Assembly: GCF_017313785.1 (NCBI RefSeq) | Contig: NZ_JAFLNL010000001.1 | Coordinates: 620,001 to 684,000, forward strand | Direction of reading: 5' to 3' | DNA length: 64,000 nucleotides | Source: Flagellimonas aurea | GTDB taxonomy: Bacteria > Bacteroidota > Bacteroidia > Flavobacteriales > Flavobacteriaceae | Shown here: one piece after another, positions 41,678-52,051 of the stretch | Position numbering within the stretch: the stretch's first letter is position 1 | Layout of the letters: each line of letters begins with the position of its first letter | Translations under genes and position numbers: made by a program | The notes under the pieces: generated by a model | Databases searched by the model: none | What the model was told of the DNA's origin: nothing | The model's input: the letters and a program-made list of their open reading frames with translations, nothing else

Positions 41678-44600
41678 ATGAAAAGAGGATTTCTTTTTTT
41701 GCTGAGTGCAGCTTTTGGAACGCTCACTTTTGCACAGACCGCCAACGATTATTTGGAACCCATGAAATTCAGGAACATTGGTCCTTTTAGGGGCGGACGT
41801 TCCGTAACAGGTAGTGGCGTAGTGGGAGACCCTTTGACCTATTACATGGGTACGACGGGAGGTGGCCTTTGGAAGACCACCAATGCTGGAGGCCTTTGGG
41901 AAAACATTTCGGACGGTTTTTTTGAAATGGGCTCTGTGGGTGCGGTTGCCGTATCACAATCCAGTCCCAATATTGTGTACTGTGGCATGGGCGAGCATGC
42001 CCCGAGGGGAGTAATGACCTCTTATGGAGATGGCATGTACAGATCCAACGATGCAGGAAAAACATGGATCAAGTTGGGCCTTGAAAAGACACAGCATATT
42101 TCGCGGATCATTATCCACCCGACCAATCCTGATATTGTCTACGTAGCTGCTCAAGGGGCACTGTACGCCCCAAATGAAGAACGAGGGGTATACCGTTCCA
42201 TGGATGCTGGAAAAACGTGGGAGAAGATTCTTTATGTAGACCAAGGTACGGGAGCAGCCGAACTTTCTATGGATGCCAATAATCCATTAGTGTTGTACGC
42301 GGCCATGTGGGAGCATCAGCGGAAACCAAATAAAGTAATCAGTGGCGGTCCTGGAAGCGGATTGTACAAAAGTACCGATGGCGGTAACACTTGGAAAGAA
42401 ATGACCAAAGGACTGCCCGAAGAAAAAGGGAAAATGGCCATCGCAGTGAGCGCCGCCAATTCCAATAAGGTGTACGCATTGGTAGAAAGTGATTCCAATC
42501 AAGATAAAGGCGGCTTGTTCGTTTCCAATGATGCAGGGGATAGCTGGTACATGGTAAGTGGCGACAACCGTTTGGTGCAGCGTGCGTGGTATTATATCGA
42601 AGTATTTGCCGACCCCAATGATGAAAATACCGTGTATGTACTAAGTGCTTCCATGTTCCGCTCCGAAGATGGTGGTAAAACATGGGAAACCATTTCCGTT
42701 CCGCATGGCGATACCCACGACTTGTGGATCAATCCAAACAATTCCAAAAACATTCTTTTGGCAGATGATGGCGGAGCAACCATTTCGTTTGATTATGGAG
42801 AGAATTGGACGCTTCAGGACAATATGCCTACCGCCCAGTTTTACCGTATCAATACGGACAATATGTTTCCCTATAACATTTACGGTGGACAGCAGGACAA
42901 CACCTCGGTAAAGATTGCAAGTCTTTCCGTGGGCCGATGGAGTATCAACCAAGAAGATTGGCATTATTCGGCAGGGGGCGAGAGCGCATTTTTGGGCTTT
43001 GACCCCGATGATCCACGCTACGTTATGGGTGGAAGTTATTTGGGAACCATCGAACTGTTGGATATGGAATCCAAAATGTCCAGCAACGTGATGGCGGCAC
43101 CCATTCAATACTTGGGACGCGATGCCCGCGATATGAAATATCTCTACAATTGGAATGCACCCATTATTTGGTCCAAGCATGAACCTGGAACATTTTATCA
43201 TGGGGCACAACTGGTACTCAGAACCAGAGACAATGGAGTTACATGGGAGGAAATATCCCCTGACCTCACCAGAGATCAAGACGAACTGCAAGGAAAAGGC
43301 GGTGGTCCCTATACCAACGAAGCGGTTGGAGCCGAGAACTACGGTACCTTGGCCTACCTGATTGAATCACCGCATGAAGCGGGCGTTTTGATTACGGGAA
43401 GTGATGACGGTTTGGTACACATCACTAAAAATGGAGGGGAATCATGGGAAGAGATTACCCCGAAGGGCTTAAAGGAGTGTTTGGTGAACGCCATTGAAGT
43501 ATCGCCTCATGACCCAGGCACTATCTACATTGCCACCACCCGATACAAATTCAACGACTATACACCTGGATTGTACAAAAGTACCGACTATGGAAAAAGT
43601 TGGACCCATATCAGCGAAGGAATCCCTTACGGAGCCTTTACCCGGGTGGTTCGTGAAGACCAGGAACAGAAAGGATTGTTATATGCAGGTACCGAGAAGG
43701 GTCTTTATGTATCGTGGAACGATGGCAAAACATGGGAAGCCCTGCAATTGAATTTGCCCAAGACACCCATCACCGATTTAAAAGTACATGAGGGTGACTT
43801 GATCGTGGCAACATCGGGAAGGAGTTTTTGGATTTTGGACAACATCACCCTGCTTTCCCAATACAAGGGAAATACAGGGGAGTTGAAAATGTATAAGCCA
43901 GAAGAAGCCATTCATGGGTACTGGGGAAGTCCGCTCAGCAGTAATTCCAAAAGTGTGACAGGCACCAATCCATATGAAGGGGTTAACCCGGCCAATGGTA
44001 TGGTGATGTATTACAATCTTCCAAAGGAAATGGATTCGACCGAAGTGACCATGGAAATTCTGGACCGGTCGGGTAAATTGGTCCGTAGCTTTACCTCCAA
44101 GAAAGATGATAGTTATATTCCGCACAACGGAGGGGGTGCCCCGCCCAAACCAGTTCTGGGGACGGATAAGGGACTGAACCGTTTTGTTTGGGATTTAAAG
44201 ACTCCCATCGTTCCAGGCGTTCCAGGCGTCTATATCGAGGCCGATTTTTCAGGACATAAAGTGCCGCCGGGCACATACACTATTAATTTAAAAGCAGGAG
44301 ATAAAATGGTTTCCACAGTAGGCGATATTGTCCCTACGCCGAACACCAACATGACCGAGGAGCGTTTTGAAGAGTATCATACCATAATGACGGATTTTGA
44401 GAATAAGTTGACGGATATGCACAACAAAGTGAACAAGTTGAAAGAAGTGCAAGGTCAGTTGGAGGCCCTTTTGAAGGATTTGGACAATGAGGAGCTTAAA
44501 AAGGAAGGCCAAGCACTGCTGGATAAATTAAAGGAATGGGATGGCGAAATGGTACAGCGTAAATCACAAGCATATGATGATGTGGAGAACTTTCCCAATA

Positions 44601-44803
44601 AGTATACCGCTGAATATTTATTTGTAATGAACCATAGCAATAGCGCTTTGCCACATATCAATCAACCATCAAAGGATAGAAAAGCAGAGTTGGATGCACA
44701 ATGGGTGGGATTAAAACGGCGTGCAGAAGCACTGATGAATTCAGAAATACCTAATTTTAACGCCAAACTTTGGGAGAATGGCATCGGCGCCATTCGAATG
44801 TAA
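41678..44803 (+). CDS. Secreted BNR/VPS10-like beta-propeller protein (second of tandem pair)
   Basis: A 1041-residue paralogue of the gene before it, with the same order of parts: signal peptide (ending TFAQ), Asp-box propellers ([50 protein letters not shown]), an Ig-like segment ([13 protein letters not shown]) and a Lys/Glu-rich helical tail. Shared blocks such as [11 protein letters not shown] ([10 protein letters not shown] in copy 1), RAWYY and MPTAQFYR show an old duplication followed by wide divergence. It lacks a C-terminal T9SS domain. hemJ follows after only 18 bp. Confidence 0.85.
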   Translation: MKRGFLFLLSAAFGTLTFAQTANDYLEPMKFRNIGPFRGGRSVTGSGVVGDPLTYYMGTTGGGLWKTTNAGGLWENISDGFFEMGSVGAVAVSQSSPNIVYCGMGEHAPRGVMTSYGDGMYRSNDAGKTWIKLGLEKTQHISRIIIHPTNPDIVYVAAQGALYAPNEERGVYRSMDAGKTWEKILYVDQGTGAAELSMDANNPLVLYAAMWEHQRKPNKVISGGPGSGLYKSTDGGNTWKEMTKGLPEEKGKMAIAVSAANSNKVYALVESDSNQDKGGLFVSNDAGDSWYMVSGDNRLVQRAWYYIEVFADPNDENTVYVLSASMFRSEDGGKTWETISVPHGDTHDLWINPNNSKNILLADDGGATISFDYGENWTLQDNMPTAQFYRINTDNMFPYNIYGGQQDNTSVKIASLSVGRWSINQEDWHYSAGGESAFLGFDPDDPRYVMGGSYLGTIELLDMESKMSSNVMAAPIQYLGRDARDMKYLYNWNAPIIWSKHEPGTFYHGAQLVLRTRDNGVTWEEISPDLTRDQDELQGKGGGPYTNEAVGAENYGTLAYLIESPHEAGVLITGSDDGLVHITKNGGESWEEITPKGLKECLVNAIEVSPHDPGTIYIATTRYKFNDYTPGLYKSTDYGKSWTHISEGIPYGAFTRVVREDQEQKGLLYAGTEKGLYVSWNDGKTWEALQLNLPKTPITDLKVHEGDLIVATSGRSFWILDNITLLSQYKGNTGELKMYKPEEAIHGYWGSPLSSNSKSVTGTNPYEGVNPANGMVMYYNLPKEMDSTEVTMEILDRSGKLVRSFTSKKDDSYIPHNGGGAPPKPVLGTDKGLNRFVWDLKTPIVPGVPGVYIEADFSGHKVPPGTYTINLKAGDKMVSTVGDIVPTPNTNMTEERFEEYHTIMTDFENKLTDMHNKVNKLKEVQGQLEALLKDLDNEELKKEGQALLDKLKEWDGEMVQRKSQAYDDVENFPNKYTAEYLFVMNHSNSALPHINQPSKDRKAELDAQWVGLKRRAEALMNSEIPNFNAKLWENGIGAIRM

Positions 44804-44821
44804 CATCTAAAAACAGGTCAA

Positions 44822-45367
44822 TTGCTCTATCCCTATATAAAATCGTTGCACCTCATATTTGTGGTGACCTGGTTCGCGGGTCTGTTCTACATTCCCAGAC
44901 TCTTTATTTATCATATTGAGGCTTGGCAAAAACCATCGCCCGACAAGGAAATATTGTCGGAGCAACTCAAGTTGATGACAAAGCGGCTTTGGTACATCAT
45001 CACTTGGCCATCGGCAATTTTATGCACGCTTACGGCCATTTGGTTGTTGATTTTAATGCCAGCATGGTTGCAACAACCTTGGATGCACGTAAAATTGGCG
45101 TTTGTGCTCCTGCTTTTTGTATATCATTTTAAATGCCATCAAATTTTTAAGCAGTTGCAGCGCGATGAGGTCAAATACACCTCAAAATTTATGCGGATAT
45201 GGAACGAGGTGGCAACCATTATTCTTTTTGCCGTGGTCTTTTTGGTGGTACTAAAAAGTGCCTTCAATTGGATTTATGGGATAGTGGGCATGTTTGTACT
45301 TATGATTCTGTTGATGCTTGGCATTCGATGGTACAAAAAGGTAAGGGACCGTAATCCCAATGCATAG
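44822..45367 (+). CDS. hemJ: Protoporphyrinogen IX oxidase HemJ
   Basis: A 181-residue integral membrane protein (CopD/UPF0093 type) that oxidises protoporphyrinogen IX to protoporphyrin IX. It has four to five transmembrane helices. The family signature lies at the N-terminus, IKSLHLIFVVTWFAGLFYIPR, which contains the conserved His (residue 10), and LKLMTKRLWYIITWPS and HVKLAFV follow, with further conserved Lys/His. The start is TTG, since no upstream in-frame ATG exists. It supplies the step between hemF and hemH, which lie 27 and 17 kb away. It follows the second BNR gene by 18 bp. Confidence 0.93.
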   Translation: MLYPYIKSLHLIFVVTWFAGLFYIPRLFIYHIEAWQKPSPDKEILSEQLKLMTKRLWYIITWPSAILCTLTAIWLLILMPAWLQQPWMHVKLAFVLLLFVYHFKCHQIFKQLQRDEVKYTSKFMRIWNEVATIILFAVVFLVVLKSAFNWIYGIVGMFVLMILLMLGIRWYKKVRDRNPNA

Positions 45368-45455
45368 CAAATCCAACGGATTTGAACTTGGCTCCTGAAT
45401 TTGCGCTTTGTTTGGCTCGATAATTGCTTAAATTTAATACCAAAATCAAGCGGGC

Positions 45456-46913
45456 TTGCTAAAAAAACTTTCCTTACGGTCAAGAATATTTATTTCCATG
45501 ATCACCTTGGTGGTGCTGGCCTCCGTTCTTATTGCAGGGGTCACCGTTTATCAATATAAGGAGCAGGGAAACGATTATCACCAAGAAAGGTTGGAGCGAA
45601 AAGAAGAGCAGCTCATCAAGAGTATCAATTATACGCTAAAGGAAACCACTTATCCTGTTACCACCGAAAATTTGCACTTGATTTTTAGCGAGGAGATCTA
45701 TGAAATCGCGAACATTCAGAATGTGAATTTTAACATTTATGATCTTGAGGGCAATTTGATCAAAAATTCAAGGCCCAGTTTTGATTCGAATACCATTGCC
45801 ACTTGTTTGGACGCCGAAGTGCTCAATTTTTTAAGGGAAAGTGGCGAAACACGATTTGTTGAAGCACAAAGGGCGGCAGGCGATAATTACCAGGCAATCT
45901 ATACGTATATCTACGACCTTAAGTTCAAGCCCATTGGAATCTTGAACCTTCCGTATTTTGAGGACAATACCTTCAATAATATGGAGTTGAAGGAATTTCT
46001 TTTCAGGTTGGGGATGGTATATCTGCTCATGTTGGTCATTGCCATCATTCTGGCATATTTCATTTCAAAATACATTACGAGGTCCCTACAGACCATTTCG
46101 GACAAGATCAACCGGACCAACTTGACCCGTCAAAACGAAAAAATCTATTTGGAAAGCCCAGGTGAAGAAATAGGCAAATTGGTGGACTCCTATAACCGAA
46201 TGATCGATGAGCTCGAGGAGAGCGCGGTGAAATTGGCACGTAGCGAACGTGAACAGGCTTGGCGCGAGATGGCCAAGCAAGTGGCGCACGAAATCAAAAA
46301 CCCATTGACCCCCTTGCGTCTTACCGTACAGAGTTTTGAACGTAAATTCGACCCCAACGATCCAGAAATACAGAAAAAGGTAAAGGAGTTCTCGAAGACC
46401 TTGATTCAGCAAATCGATACCATGAGCAACATTGCCACGGCTTTTTCCAGCTTTGCGGACATGCCCGCCCAGCAAAACGAGACCTTGAATGTGGTTAAGG
46501 TGGTAAAATTGGCATTGGAGATCTTCAATGAGGATTACATTCACTTCATCACAGACGAAGAGGAGGTGGTTGCTAAACTGGACCGTACCCAATTGATACG
46601 GGTGATAACCAATTTGGTCAAAAATGCCATTCAGGCCATTCCCGAGGTGGAATCTCCACGGATTTTGGTTACTGTGGCAACGGTGGGCGATCGGGTAAAG
46701 ATTTCTGTTGCCGATAACGGGCTGGGCATTCCAGATGAGAACAAGCACAGGATTTTTGAGCCCAAGTTTACTACCAAGTCCAGTGGAACTGGCTTAGGGT
46801 TGGGCATGGTAAAGAACATTGTGGAAAACTATGGAGGAACCATTACCTTTACTTCAAAAGTTGGAAAAGGCACCGTATTTACCATAGATTTTCCAAAGGA
46901 ACAGAAGAAATAA
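45456..46913 (+). CDS. Orphan HAMP sensor histidine kinase (NtrY/NtrB-like)
   Basis: A 485-residue membrane sensor kinase. Transmembrane helices lie near residues 12-31 and 184-205 and flank an extracytoplasmic sensor of about 150 residues. A HAMP segment (206-255), a HisKA domain with His278 in AHEIKNPLTPLRL and an ATPase domain follow, with N box NLVKNAIQAI, G1 DNGLGIP and G2 GTGLGLGM. The start is TTG. There is no response regulator gene beside it; the neighbours are hemJ (88 bp before) and a crotonase (39 bp after). Its signal and partner are unknown. Confidence 0.92.
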   Translation: MLKKLSLRSRIFISMITLVVLASVLIAGVTVYQYKEQGNDYHQERLERKEEQLIKSINYTLKETTYPVTTENLHLIFSEEIYEIANIQNVNFNIYDLEGNLIKNSRPSFDSNTIATCLDAEVLNFLRESGETRFVEAQRAAGDNYQAIYTYIYDLKFKPIGILNLPYFEDNTFNNMELKEFLFRLGMVYLLMLVIAIILAYFISKYITRSLQTISDKINRTNLTRQNEKIYLESPGEEIGKLVDSYNRMIDELEESAVKLARSEREQAWREMAKQVAHEIKNPLTPLRLTVQSFERKFDPNDPEIQKKVKEFSKTLIQQIDTMSNIATAFSSFADMPAQQNETLNVVKVVKLALEIFNEDYIHFITDEEEVVAKLDRTQLIRVITNLVKNAIQAIPEVESPRILVTVATVGDRVKISVADNGLGIPDENKHRIFEPKFTTKSSGTGLGLGMVKNIVENYGGTITFTSKVGKGTVFTIDFPKEQKK

Positions 46914-46952
46914 CGGCAAAACGTATAATTGCCGCCCCAAATAGCAATCGAT

Positions 46953-47735
46953 ATGGATTACGAAAACATTTACATTGAAGAGGAGAACAATTTGGCCACC
47001 ATTACCATAAATAGGCCCAAAAAGCTCAATGCACTCAACAAAAGGACCATAGAAGAGCTACATGTGGCTTTCAAGGAATTGGATGAGGACCCGGAAATCA
47101 AGGTGATCATAATTACCGGAAGTGGCGACAAGGCATTTGTGGCGGGCGCAGATATTTCAGAGTTCGCAGATTTTTCGGTAAAGGAGGGACGACAATTGGC
47201 GGCAACTGGACAACGGACCCTTTTCGATTTCGTTGAAAACCTGTCCACCCCCGTTATCGCTGCAATCAATGGATTTGCATTGGGCGGCGGACTGGAACTG
47301 GCCATGGCGTGCCACTTTAGGGTGGCCAGCAGCAATGCCAGAATGGGACTTCCCGAAGTATCTTTGGGTGTAATCCCCGGATATGGCGGCACACAGCGCT
47401 TACCACAGTTGGTAGGTAAGGGCCGGGCCATGGAAATGATCATGACGGCCGGGATGATAGATTCCGATAAGGCCTTTGGCTATGGACTGGTAAACCACGT
47501 GGTGGCCAGCGAGGAACTTCTGCCTTTTTGCATCAAGATAGCGAGCAGGATATCGAATAATTCTTCTATGGCCATAAAACATGCAATAAAAGCGGTAAAT
47601 GCAGGTTTTAGGTATGACGCTGATGGCTATTCGGCGGAAATTGATGCTTTTGGAACTTGCTTTGGAACCGATGATTTTAAAGAAGGGACCTCTGCATTTT
47701 TGGAAAAACGCAAAGCCGATTTCCCTGGATCATGA
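46953..47735 (+). CDS. Enoyl-CoA hydratase/isomerase (crotonase) family protein
   Basis: A 260-residue cytoplasmic enzyme that hydrates enoyl-CoA thioesters in fatty-acid or amino-acid breakdown. The oxyanion hole is marked by FVAGADISEF and by GFALGGGLELAM. Catalytic glutamates are Glu114 (GGGLE) and Glu135 (LPEVSLGVIPGYGGTQRL), as in classical enoyl-CoA hydratases. The ATG at 46953 is preferred over a TTG eight codons upstream. It lies in a plus-strand run with the sensor kinase and an unknown secreted protein (24 bp downstream). Confidence 0.95.
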   Translation: MDYENIYIEEENNLATITINRPKKLNALNKRTIEELHVAFKELDEDPEIKVIIITGSGDKAFVAGADISEFADFSVKEGRQLAATGQRTLFDFVENLSTPVIAAINGFALGGGLELAMACHFRVASSNARMGLPEVSLGVIPGYGGTQRLPQLVGKGRAMEMIMTAGMIDSDKAFGYGLVNHVVASEELLPFCIKIASRISNNSSMAIKHAIKAVNAGFRYDADGYSAEIDAFGTCFGTDDFKEGTSAFLEKRKADFPGS

Positions 47736-47759
47736 CCATTGGCCTAACGAAGCCTAATC

Positions 47760-49313
47760 ATGAAAAAACAGTTACTCCTATTAATCAGTTTTGTGCTGAC
47801 CGGTATGGCCGTCACCGCACAAAAAATGCCCGTTTCTTACGATTTTGGTGAAAAATACAGGGACCGTTACCGGTATTCCAATCTAGTGGCCATGGACGAG
47901 GACGATTCCGGGGGCTACATTTTGGTGCGCGCCTATTATCAAGGACTTATTCTTAAGCCAAAAGGATATCTCATCGAAAAATACAATAGCGATCTAAAGC
48001 TCGTGGAAGAGTACAATTATAAGCTCAAGGACCTTGATTTTGTAGATGGATTCCTTAAAAACGGCCAGTTGAACCTTTTGTTTCTAAACTATAACTCAAA
48101 CAGAGGTGAATACGAATATTGGGTGCACAGTAGCCCGATTATCGATTTCAATTTTCAAGAGAAAAAGTTGCTCTCCATCGCTTCGGAAAAAGTGGATGAT
48201 CCGGTCGGGAAGAATTATTATAACCGTGATTTCTCGCGCGGATTTACCACGGCCATCCTTTTTAATGAGGAAAAAACAGGTTTTGTGATCAGTACGCATC
48301 ACAAAAGGGGCAAAAGCAACAAACATATGATCTATATGTACGATACGGCGCTCAATAAAAAGTTCGAGTTCGATTTTTCGGATGAAATAGAGGAAAAGAA
48401 CTATGCTTTTGAGAACGTTGCATTTTCAAAGGATCTTCAAACTGCTTACATAGTAGGCAAGGCTTACTTTAAAAAACGAAGGTTTAGGGTCGATGAGAGA
48501 AAGTTTCAATATGAACTGATAAAAGTGTCCCAAAGTGAGAGCAGGACACAGTCGTTTGTAGACCCCGGAAAATACCCCGAAGCATTATACCCCGTTTTGA
48601 TGGGAAACAAACTGGTCTGTACGGGCTTTTATGCCGATAGAAAGGACAACAGGTATAATGGGATCGTTTATTTTGATGTAAATCCGAACACTTTGGACAT
48701 TCGTTCTCAGAAATACAACCCTTTTTCACAGCAATTTATGGACGATAAGTTCGGTAGGGAAGAGGATAAGGACATTAAAAATCTTGTTTTTAAAAATGTG
48801 GAGGTAAATGACAAGAACGAAATGTTCTTCAATGCAGAAGAATACTTCGTAACCTCGGGCTTGGAAACCACTGGTGCAGGGCAACGAGTAAAAATTGAAC
48901 GGTACCACCATAACGATATCGTCAGTGTCAAACTCGACCCCTATGGAAATATGGAGTGGGCGAGGAACATCAACAAAACAGAAGTGACCCAAGGAGATGG
49001 TGCTTATGCTTCCTACAGTTCGTATTGTAAGGACGGCAATACCTACTTCTTTATCTGTACTGCGGCAGAAAACCCCCAATTGATCAACAACGAGCGTTTG
49101 ATCTTTAAACAGGGCTTTAGCCGTAACAGGAATGTCTTTATGATCTCTTTGGACAAAAATGGGGTCATGGACTATGAAAAAATCATTGATCAGCAAGAAG
49201 CGAGGTTACCACTTATGGTTTCCAAACCCTTAAAGGATGAGACAGAGGATAAAATGTTGTTCTATGCCAAAAGAGGAGGCAGAAAGCAACTCGTAAAAGT
49301 TGACTTTAAATAG
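47760..49313 (+). CDS. Hypothetical secreted protein
   Basis: A 517-residue exported protein with signal peptide MKKQLLLLISFVLTGMAVTA. I do not recognise a family. The mature part has regularly spaced segments that look like propeller blades or beta-strands (SGGYILVRAYYQGLILKPKG, AFENVAFSKDLQTAYIVGKA, NGIVYFDVNPNTLDIRSQ, NIVSVKLDPYGNMEWARN-like DIVSVKLDPYGNMEW). It ends in a plain Lys-rich tail (RGGRKQLVKVDFK) without a sorting domain. Tight spacing to the crotonase suggests co-transcription. A terminator follows its stop. Confidence 0.7.
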   Translation: MKKQLLLLISFVLTGMAVTAQKMPVSYDFGEKYRDRYRYSNLVAMDEDDSGGYILVRAYYQGLILKPKGYLIEKYNSDLKLVEEYNYKLKDLDFVDGFLKNGQLNLLFLNYNSNRGEYEYWVHSSPIIDFNFQEKKLLSIASEKVDDPVGKNYYNRDFSRGFTTAILFNEEKTGFVISTHHKRGKSNKHMIYMYDTALNKKFEFDFSDEIEEKNYAFENVAFSKDLQTAYIVGKAYFKKRRFRVDERKFQYELIKVSQSESRTQSFVDPGKYPEALYPVLMGNKLVCTGFYADRKDNRYNGIVYFDVNPNTLDIRSQKYNPFSQQFMDDKFGREEDKDIKNLVFKNVEVNDKNEMFFNAEEYFVTSGLETTGAGQRVKIERYHHNDIVSVKLDPYGNMEWARNINKTEVTQGDGAYASYSSYCKDGNTYFFICTAAENPQLINNERLIFKQGFSRNRNVFMISLDKNGVMDYEKIIDQQEARLPLMVSKPLKDETEDKMLFYAKRGGRKQLVKVDFK

Positions 49314-49341
49314 TTGAGCAATACATAGTTTGATAGTAATG

Positions 49342-49363
49342 GCCTCCAATGGAGGCTTTTTTT
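49342..49363 (+). terminator. Intrinsic terminator after secreted hypothetical gene
   Basis: GCCTCC-AAT-GGAGGC stem-loop followed by seven T, 28 bases after the stop codon. It probably ends the transcript running from the BNR/hemJ region. Confidence 0.85.
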
Positions 49364-49422
49364 ATGACTACCATTTAAATTAAACAAGGATATAATCCAT
49401 ATATTTGGAATAAATCCAAAAT

Positions 49423-50496
49423 ATGTCATCCAATGAATTCTTGAAGGGAAGGGGAGCTCAAAAGAATACCGACAATCGGTTTTTGCAGCATGTATTCGAA
49501 ATGCGGGACGACTTTTTGGAGTTCTGTCGATTGGAAGGTGAAGAGTACGAAAGCAATAAAACCCAGTACATACCCATTTTCCCAAAGACAATCGTTAACA
49601 AAGTGAACAGCCCCGATGTGGGCATGGGATATTCCATGAACCCCTACCAAGGTTGCGAGCATGGTTGTATTTATTGCTATGCCAGGAATACACACGAGTA
49701 TTGGGGCTATAGCGCGGGACTCGATTTTGAGCGAAGGATTTTGGTGAAAAAAGCTGCACCACAACTTTTGGAGGCCAAGATCAAGCACAAAAACTGGAAA
49801 GCGCACACGATTGTTTTATCGGGTAACACCGATTGTTACCAACCCGCCGAGCGGAAGTTCGAGATTACCAGAAAATGTTTGGACGTTTTTTTAAAGTATC
49901 GCCATCCGGTGGGCATCATCACAAAAAATGCCTTGGTGTTGCGCGACCTCGATATTTTAAGGGAACTCAATGAACATCAACTCATTGGTGTCAATGTGTC
50001 CGTAACATCATTATCAGAAAAAACAAGACGCAAGCTCGAACCTAGAACGGCATCTATTCAAAAAAGACTCAAGACCATACAAGTGTTATCCGAGAATAAA
50101 ATTCCGGTAAATGCTATGTTGGCTCCCATGATTCCGGGAATCAATTCACATGAATTATTGCCGTTGGCCAAAGCAGTGGCAGACCATGGAGCCCTTTCAT
50201 TTGGGTTGACCGTAGTAAGGCTCAATGGGGCGATCGGCCAAATATTTTCGGATTGGATTAAAATGGCCATGCCTGACAGGGCTGAAAAAGTATTGCACCA
50301 AATTCAGGATTGCCATGGAGGAACAGTCAACGATAGCAGGTTTGGTACCCGGACAAAAGGGGAGGGCAAAATTGCGGAACAAGTTCATGAAATGGCCTAT
50401 ATAGCCAAAAAGCGCTATTTCAAGGACAGAAATTTTCCGGTTTTGAACACAGCGCTTCATGAACAATACAAGGACGGACAAATGAGATTGTTTTAG
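49423..50496 (+). CDS. PA0069-type radical SAM protein
   Basis: A 357-residue radical SAM enzyme related to spore photoproduct lyase-like proteins. The 4Fe-4S motif CxxxCxxC is Cys78, Cys82 and Cys85 in GCEHGCIYCYARNTHEYWG. Further family signatures are LSGNTDCYQPAER, GIITKNALVLRD, VSVTSLSEKTRRKLEPR and MLAPMIPGIN. The N-terminal RGAQKNTDNRF is typical of the PA0069 group. The substrate is unknown; a DNA-repair role is only an analogy. It is monocistronic, convergent with the second Gfo/Idh gene. Confidence 0.92.
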   Translation: MSSNEFLKGRGAQKNTDNRFLQHVFEMRDDFLEFCRLEGEEYESNKTQYIPIFPKTIVNKVNSPDVGMGYSMNPYQGCEHGCIYCYARNTHEYWGYSAGLDFERRILVKKAAPQLLEAKIKHKNWKAHTIVLSGNTDCYQPAERKFEITRKCLDVFLKYRHPVGIITKNALVLRDLDILRELNEHQLIGVNVSVTSLSEKTRRKLEPRTASIQKRLKTIQVLSENKIPVNAMLAPMIPGINSHELLPLAKAVADHGALSFGLTVVRLNGAIGQIFSDWIKMAMPDRAEKVLHQIQDCHGGTVNDSRFGTRTKGEGKIAEQVHEMAYIAKKRYFKDRNFPVLNTALHEQYKDGQMRLF

Positions 50497-50516
50497 TCTT
50501 CAAATAGTTTGGAAAC

Positions 50517-50540
50517 AAAAAATGGCCCGGATTGGGCCAT
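50517..50540 (-). terminator. Intrinsic terminator for second Gfo/Idh gene
   Basis: ATGGCCC-GGATT-GGGCCAT inverted repeat; read on the minus strand it is followed by a run of T (plus-strand A-run at 50516-50521). It serves the minus-strand gene that stops at 50562. It could also slow plus-strand transcripts. Confidence 0.8.
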
Positions 50541-50561
50541 CTTAATATAATTGTTGAAAGT

Positions 50562-51986
50562 TTATTTCAATTCCCAGCCATCACGGTAATCACGGGTTAC
50601 CCATTCGTTGGCTTTATCGTAGTTGGTAATCTTCATATTGTCGCCGTCCCAGAAAAGTTTTCTTCGACCTGGGAAACCATAAGGATCCCAATCCCCTAAT
50701 TTTTTACCTTCCTTCAGTTCTTTGTATTGGTAGGCCTTTACTGCCAAGTTGCCCATCAATACGGTCTCTGTAAGCCTTCCCGCCTTTTCAAAATTGGAAG
50801 AAGTTGGCGTACCGTTCTGGCAACCATCCACAAAATTGGCAAAGTGGCCATCTATTCCCCCTGGTACCCTATCATATTTTGGGGTTGGGGATTTGTATAG
50901 GTCCATCATTTCGGAAGGGAGCAATCTAGCGTTTCGGGAATAGGTGTCGCAAATCAAAATGCCTTTATCACCATAAAAAATACTTCCTCCACCAGAATCA
51001 CCAATGGTCTCGCCATCCTTAAGTTCGTCCGGTAGGTCTGGCTTAAGGCCACCATCATACCAGTTCAATGCAATATCACCGTGCTCTTCGTGTTCAAACT
51101 TCAAATGTATCTTGGACGAAGGCGGACAGGAGTGACTGTAATCCGCTTCCACAAAATCATCCACCCAAACCGTAGTGCAACTGGCCTCTGCTTCGGTAGG
51201 ATAGCCTAGATCAAGTACGCTAAAGGGTGTTTCCATGATATGACAGCCCATGTCCCCCAATGCGCCGGTACCAAAGTCCCAGAAACCTCTCCACTTAAAT
51301 GGAAGATAAGCATCGTTGTAGTCTCTCATCTTGGCTGGGCCCAACCATAAGTCCCAATCCAATCCTTTGGGAATCCTGTCTTTTTTTGTTGGTAGAGGAA
51401 CACCTTGCGGCCATACAGGTCGGTTGGTCCAACAATCTATGGTGTGTACCTTTCCAATAACACCCGACTCTACCCATTCGCGGGCAATCCTGCTTCCATC
51501 ACTGGATGCACCCTGGTTGCCCATCTGGGTCACGATTCCCTGTTCCTTGGCGACCTGGGTCATTAAACGGGCCTCGTAAATATTGTGGGTCAACGGTTTT
51601 TCCACGTAGGCATGTTTTTTCTCGCGCATAAACGGCAAGGAAATGGTCGCGTGCGTGTGGTCCGGACTTGCCACGGCAATGGCATCGATATCACCTAAAT
51701 GTGCATCAAAAACCTTTCTAAAATCTTTATATCGTTTTACATCGGGAAACTGCTCGTAGGTTTGTTGGGCACGGCGGTCGTCAACGTCGCAAAAGGCAAC
51801 AAATTTTACTCTTCCGGTATCGTTGAGGCCGTTTATTACTGAATTTCCCCTTCCGCCGACCCCAAATCCGGCTACATACAGGGTATCACTTGGAGCAATG
51901 TGGGTTTTTCCCAGAACATGACTGGGTACAATCGAAAATGCGGCCGATGCAGCAGCTGCATTTTTGATGAATTTTCTTCTTTGCAT
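50562..51986 (-). CDS. Tat-exported Gfo/Idh/MocA family oxidoreductase
   Basis: A 474-residue enzyme, the same length as the Gfo/Idh protein at 36 kb and of the same type. The leader MQRRKFIKNAAAASAAF contains a twin-arginine pair (RRKF), so it is likely folded in the cytoplasm with its cofactor and sent to the periplasm. Motifs: AGFGVGGRGN, FVAFCDVDDR, AVASPDHTHA, the catalytic HAYVEKPLTHNIYE with EKP, and GALGDMGCHIMETPF. An upstream GTG/ATG at 52025 is in frame, but the start at 51986 gives the regular Tat leader. The HD hydrolase gene lies 65 bp upstream. Confidence 0.93.
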   Translation of the reverse strand: MQRRKFIKNAAAASAAFSIVPSHVLGKTHIAPSDTLYVAGFGVGGRGNSVINGLNDTGRVKFVAFCDVDDRRAQQTYEQFPDVKRYKDFRKVFDAHLGDIDAIAVASPDHTHATISLPFMREKKHAYVEKPLTHNIYEARLMTQVAKEQGIVTQMGNQGASSDGSRIAREWVESGVIGKVHTIDCWTNRPVWPQGVPLPTKKDRIPKGLDWDLWLGPAKMRDYNDAYLPFKWRGFWDFGTGALGDMGCHIMETPFSVLDLGYPTEAEASCTTVWVDDFVEADYSHSCPPSSKIHLKFEHEEHGDIALNWYDGGLKPDLPDELKDGETIGDSGGGSIFYGDKGILICDTYSRNARLLPSEMMDLYKSPTPKYDRVPGGIDGHFANFVDGCQNGTPTSSNFEKAGRLTETVLMGNLAVKAYQYKELKEGKKLGDWDPYGFPGRRKLFWDGDNMKITNYDKANEWVTRDYRDGWELK

Positions 51987-52051
51987 TATGTTTAGTTTGA
52001 TATTATGTGAGTCCCCAAGATACAAAAAAGGTAAAAAAGAAATTCTAGGGC

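Noticed and set aside
38466..44803. Recent mobile duplication of the BNR genes
   Set aside because: The two copies differ too much and there are no direct repeats or transposase around them; an old tandem duplication fits better.
46086..46748. 220-codon frame antisense to the sensor kinase
   Set aside because: It is a shadow frame opposite the conserved HAMP and kinase domains.
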